Assembly: GCA_009936675.1 (NCBI GenBank)
Contig: JAACDY010000219.1
Span: 1 to 15,222, forward strand
Source of the DNA: Bacteroidota bacterium
GTDB taxonomy: Bacteria; Bacteroidota; Bacteroidia; Flavobacteriales; Flavobacteriaceae
Reading direction: 5' to 3'
DNA length: 15,222 bases
Shown here: one piece after another, positions 15,210 through 15,222 of the stretch
How positions within the stretch are numbered: the first letter of the stretch is position 1
How the letters are laid out: each line of letters opens with the position of its first letter
Translations under genes and position numbers: made by a program
The notes under the pieces: model-generated
Told to the model about the DNA's origin: nothing
Seen by the model: the letters and a program-made list of their open reading frames with translations, nothing else
Databases searched by the model: none

Positions 15210-15222
15210 CGAATAAACCGCA

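Noticed and set aside
1..15222. CRISPR array, insertion sequence, prophage or defence system
   Set aside because: No spaced direct repeats, transposase, integrase, terminal inverted repeats or defence-type domains were seen; every sizeable open region is accounted for by the genes listed.

Overview
The window is bacterial and most likely from a flavobacterium (Bacteroidota, Flavobacteriia; the genus cannot be told from this sequence). The evidence is the gene order murE-mraY-murD-ftsW-murG-murC-ftsQ-ftsA-ftsZ with no murB or ddl between murC and ftsQ, a very long acidic FtsZ tail, a MraY with an enlarged loop, a Bacteroidota-style FtsW motif set, few recognisable Shine-Dalgarno sequences, and yqeY directly after ftsZ. 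Base composition is moderately AT-rich with no obvious compositional break.

Positions 1-10941 (+ strand) are the downstream two-thirds of a division and cell wall (dcw) cluster. It begins inside murE and runs through nine complete dcw genes and yqeY, with gaps of 0-10 bases or small overlaps, so it reads as one polycistronic unit. MurE, MurD and MurC make the UDP-MurNAc-peptide. MraY and MurG convert it to lipid I and lipid II. FtsW polymerises lipid II at the septum. FtsQ, FtsA and FtsZ build and anchor the divisome.

Positions 10955-14910 hold three genes on the - strand, pointing towards the dcw operon. In transcription order they are a PBP4-type D-Ala-D-Ala carboxypeptidase/endopeptidase (dacB), a GH29 alpha-L-fucosidase-like enzyme with altered active-site motifs, and a GH43-like five-bladed propeller glycosidase. 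All three start with an export signal. The GH43-like gene ends only 13 bases from the end of yqeY. The 267-base gap between GH29 and GH43 contains a near-consensus Bacteroidota promoter with a tandem TATAGC repeat just upstream. No SusC/SusD pair, transporter, sulfatase or regulator is visible, so this is not a complete polysaccharide utilisation locus within the window.

Positions 14911-15135 are non-coding and contain a small hairpin and a perfect 14-bp palindrome. A complete tRNA-Arg(TCG) gene lies at 15136-15209 on the + strand. No CRISPR array, insertion sequence, prophage gene or rRNA was seen. Most of the window is conserved core biology. The parts most worth a second look are the divergent GH29 active site, the GH43 control region and the architecture of the FtsZ tail.
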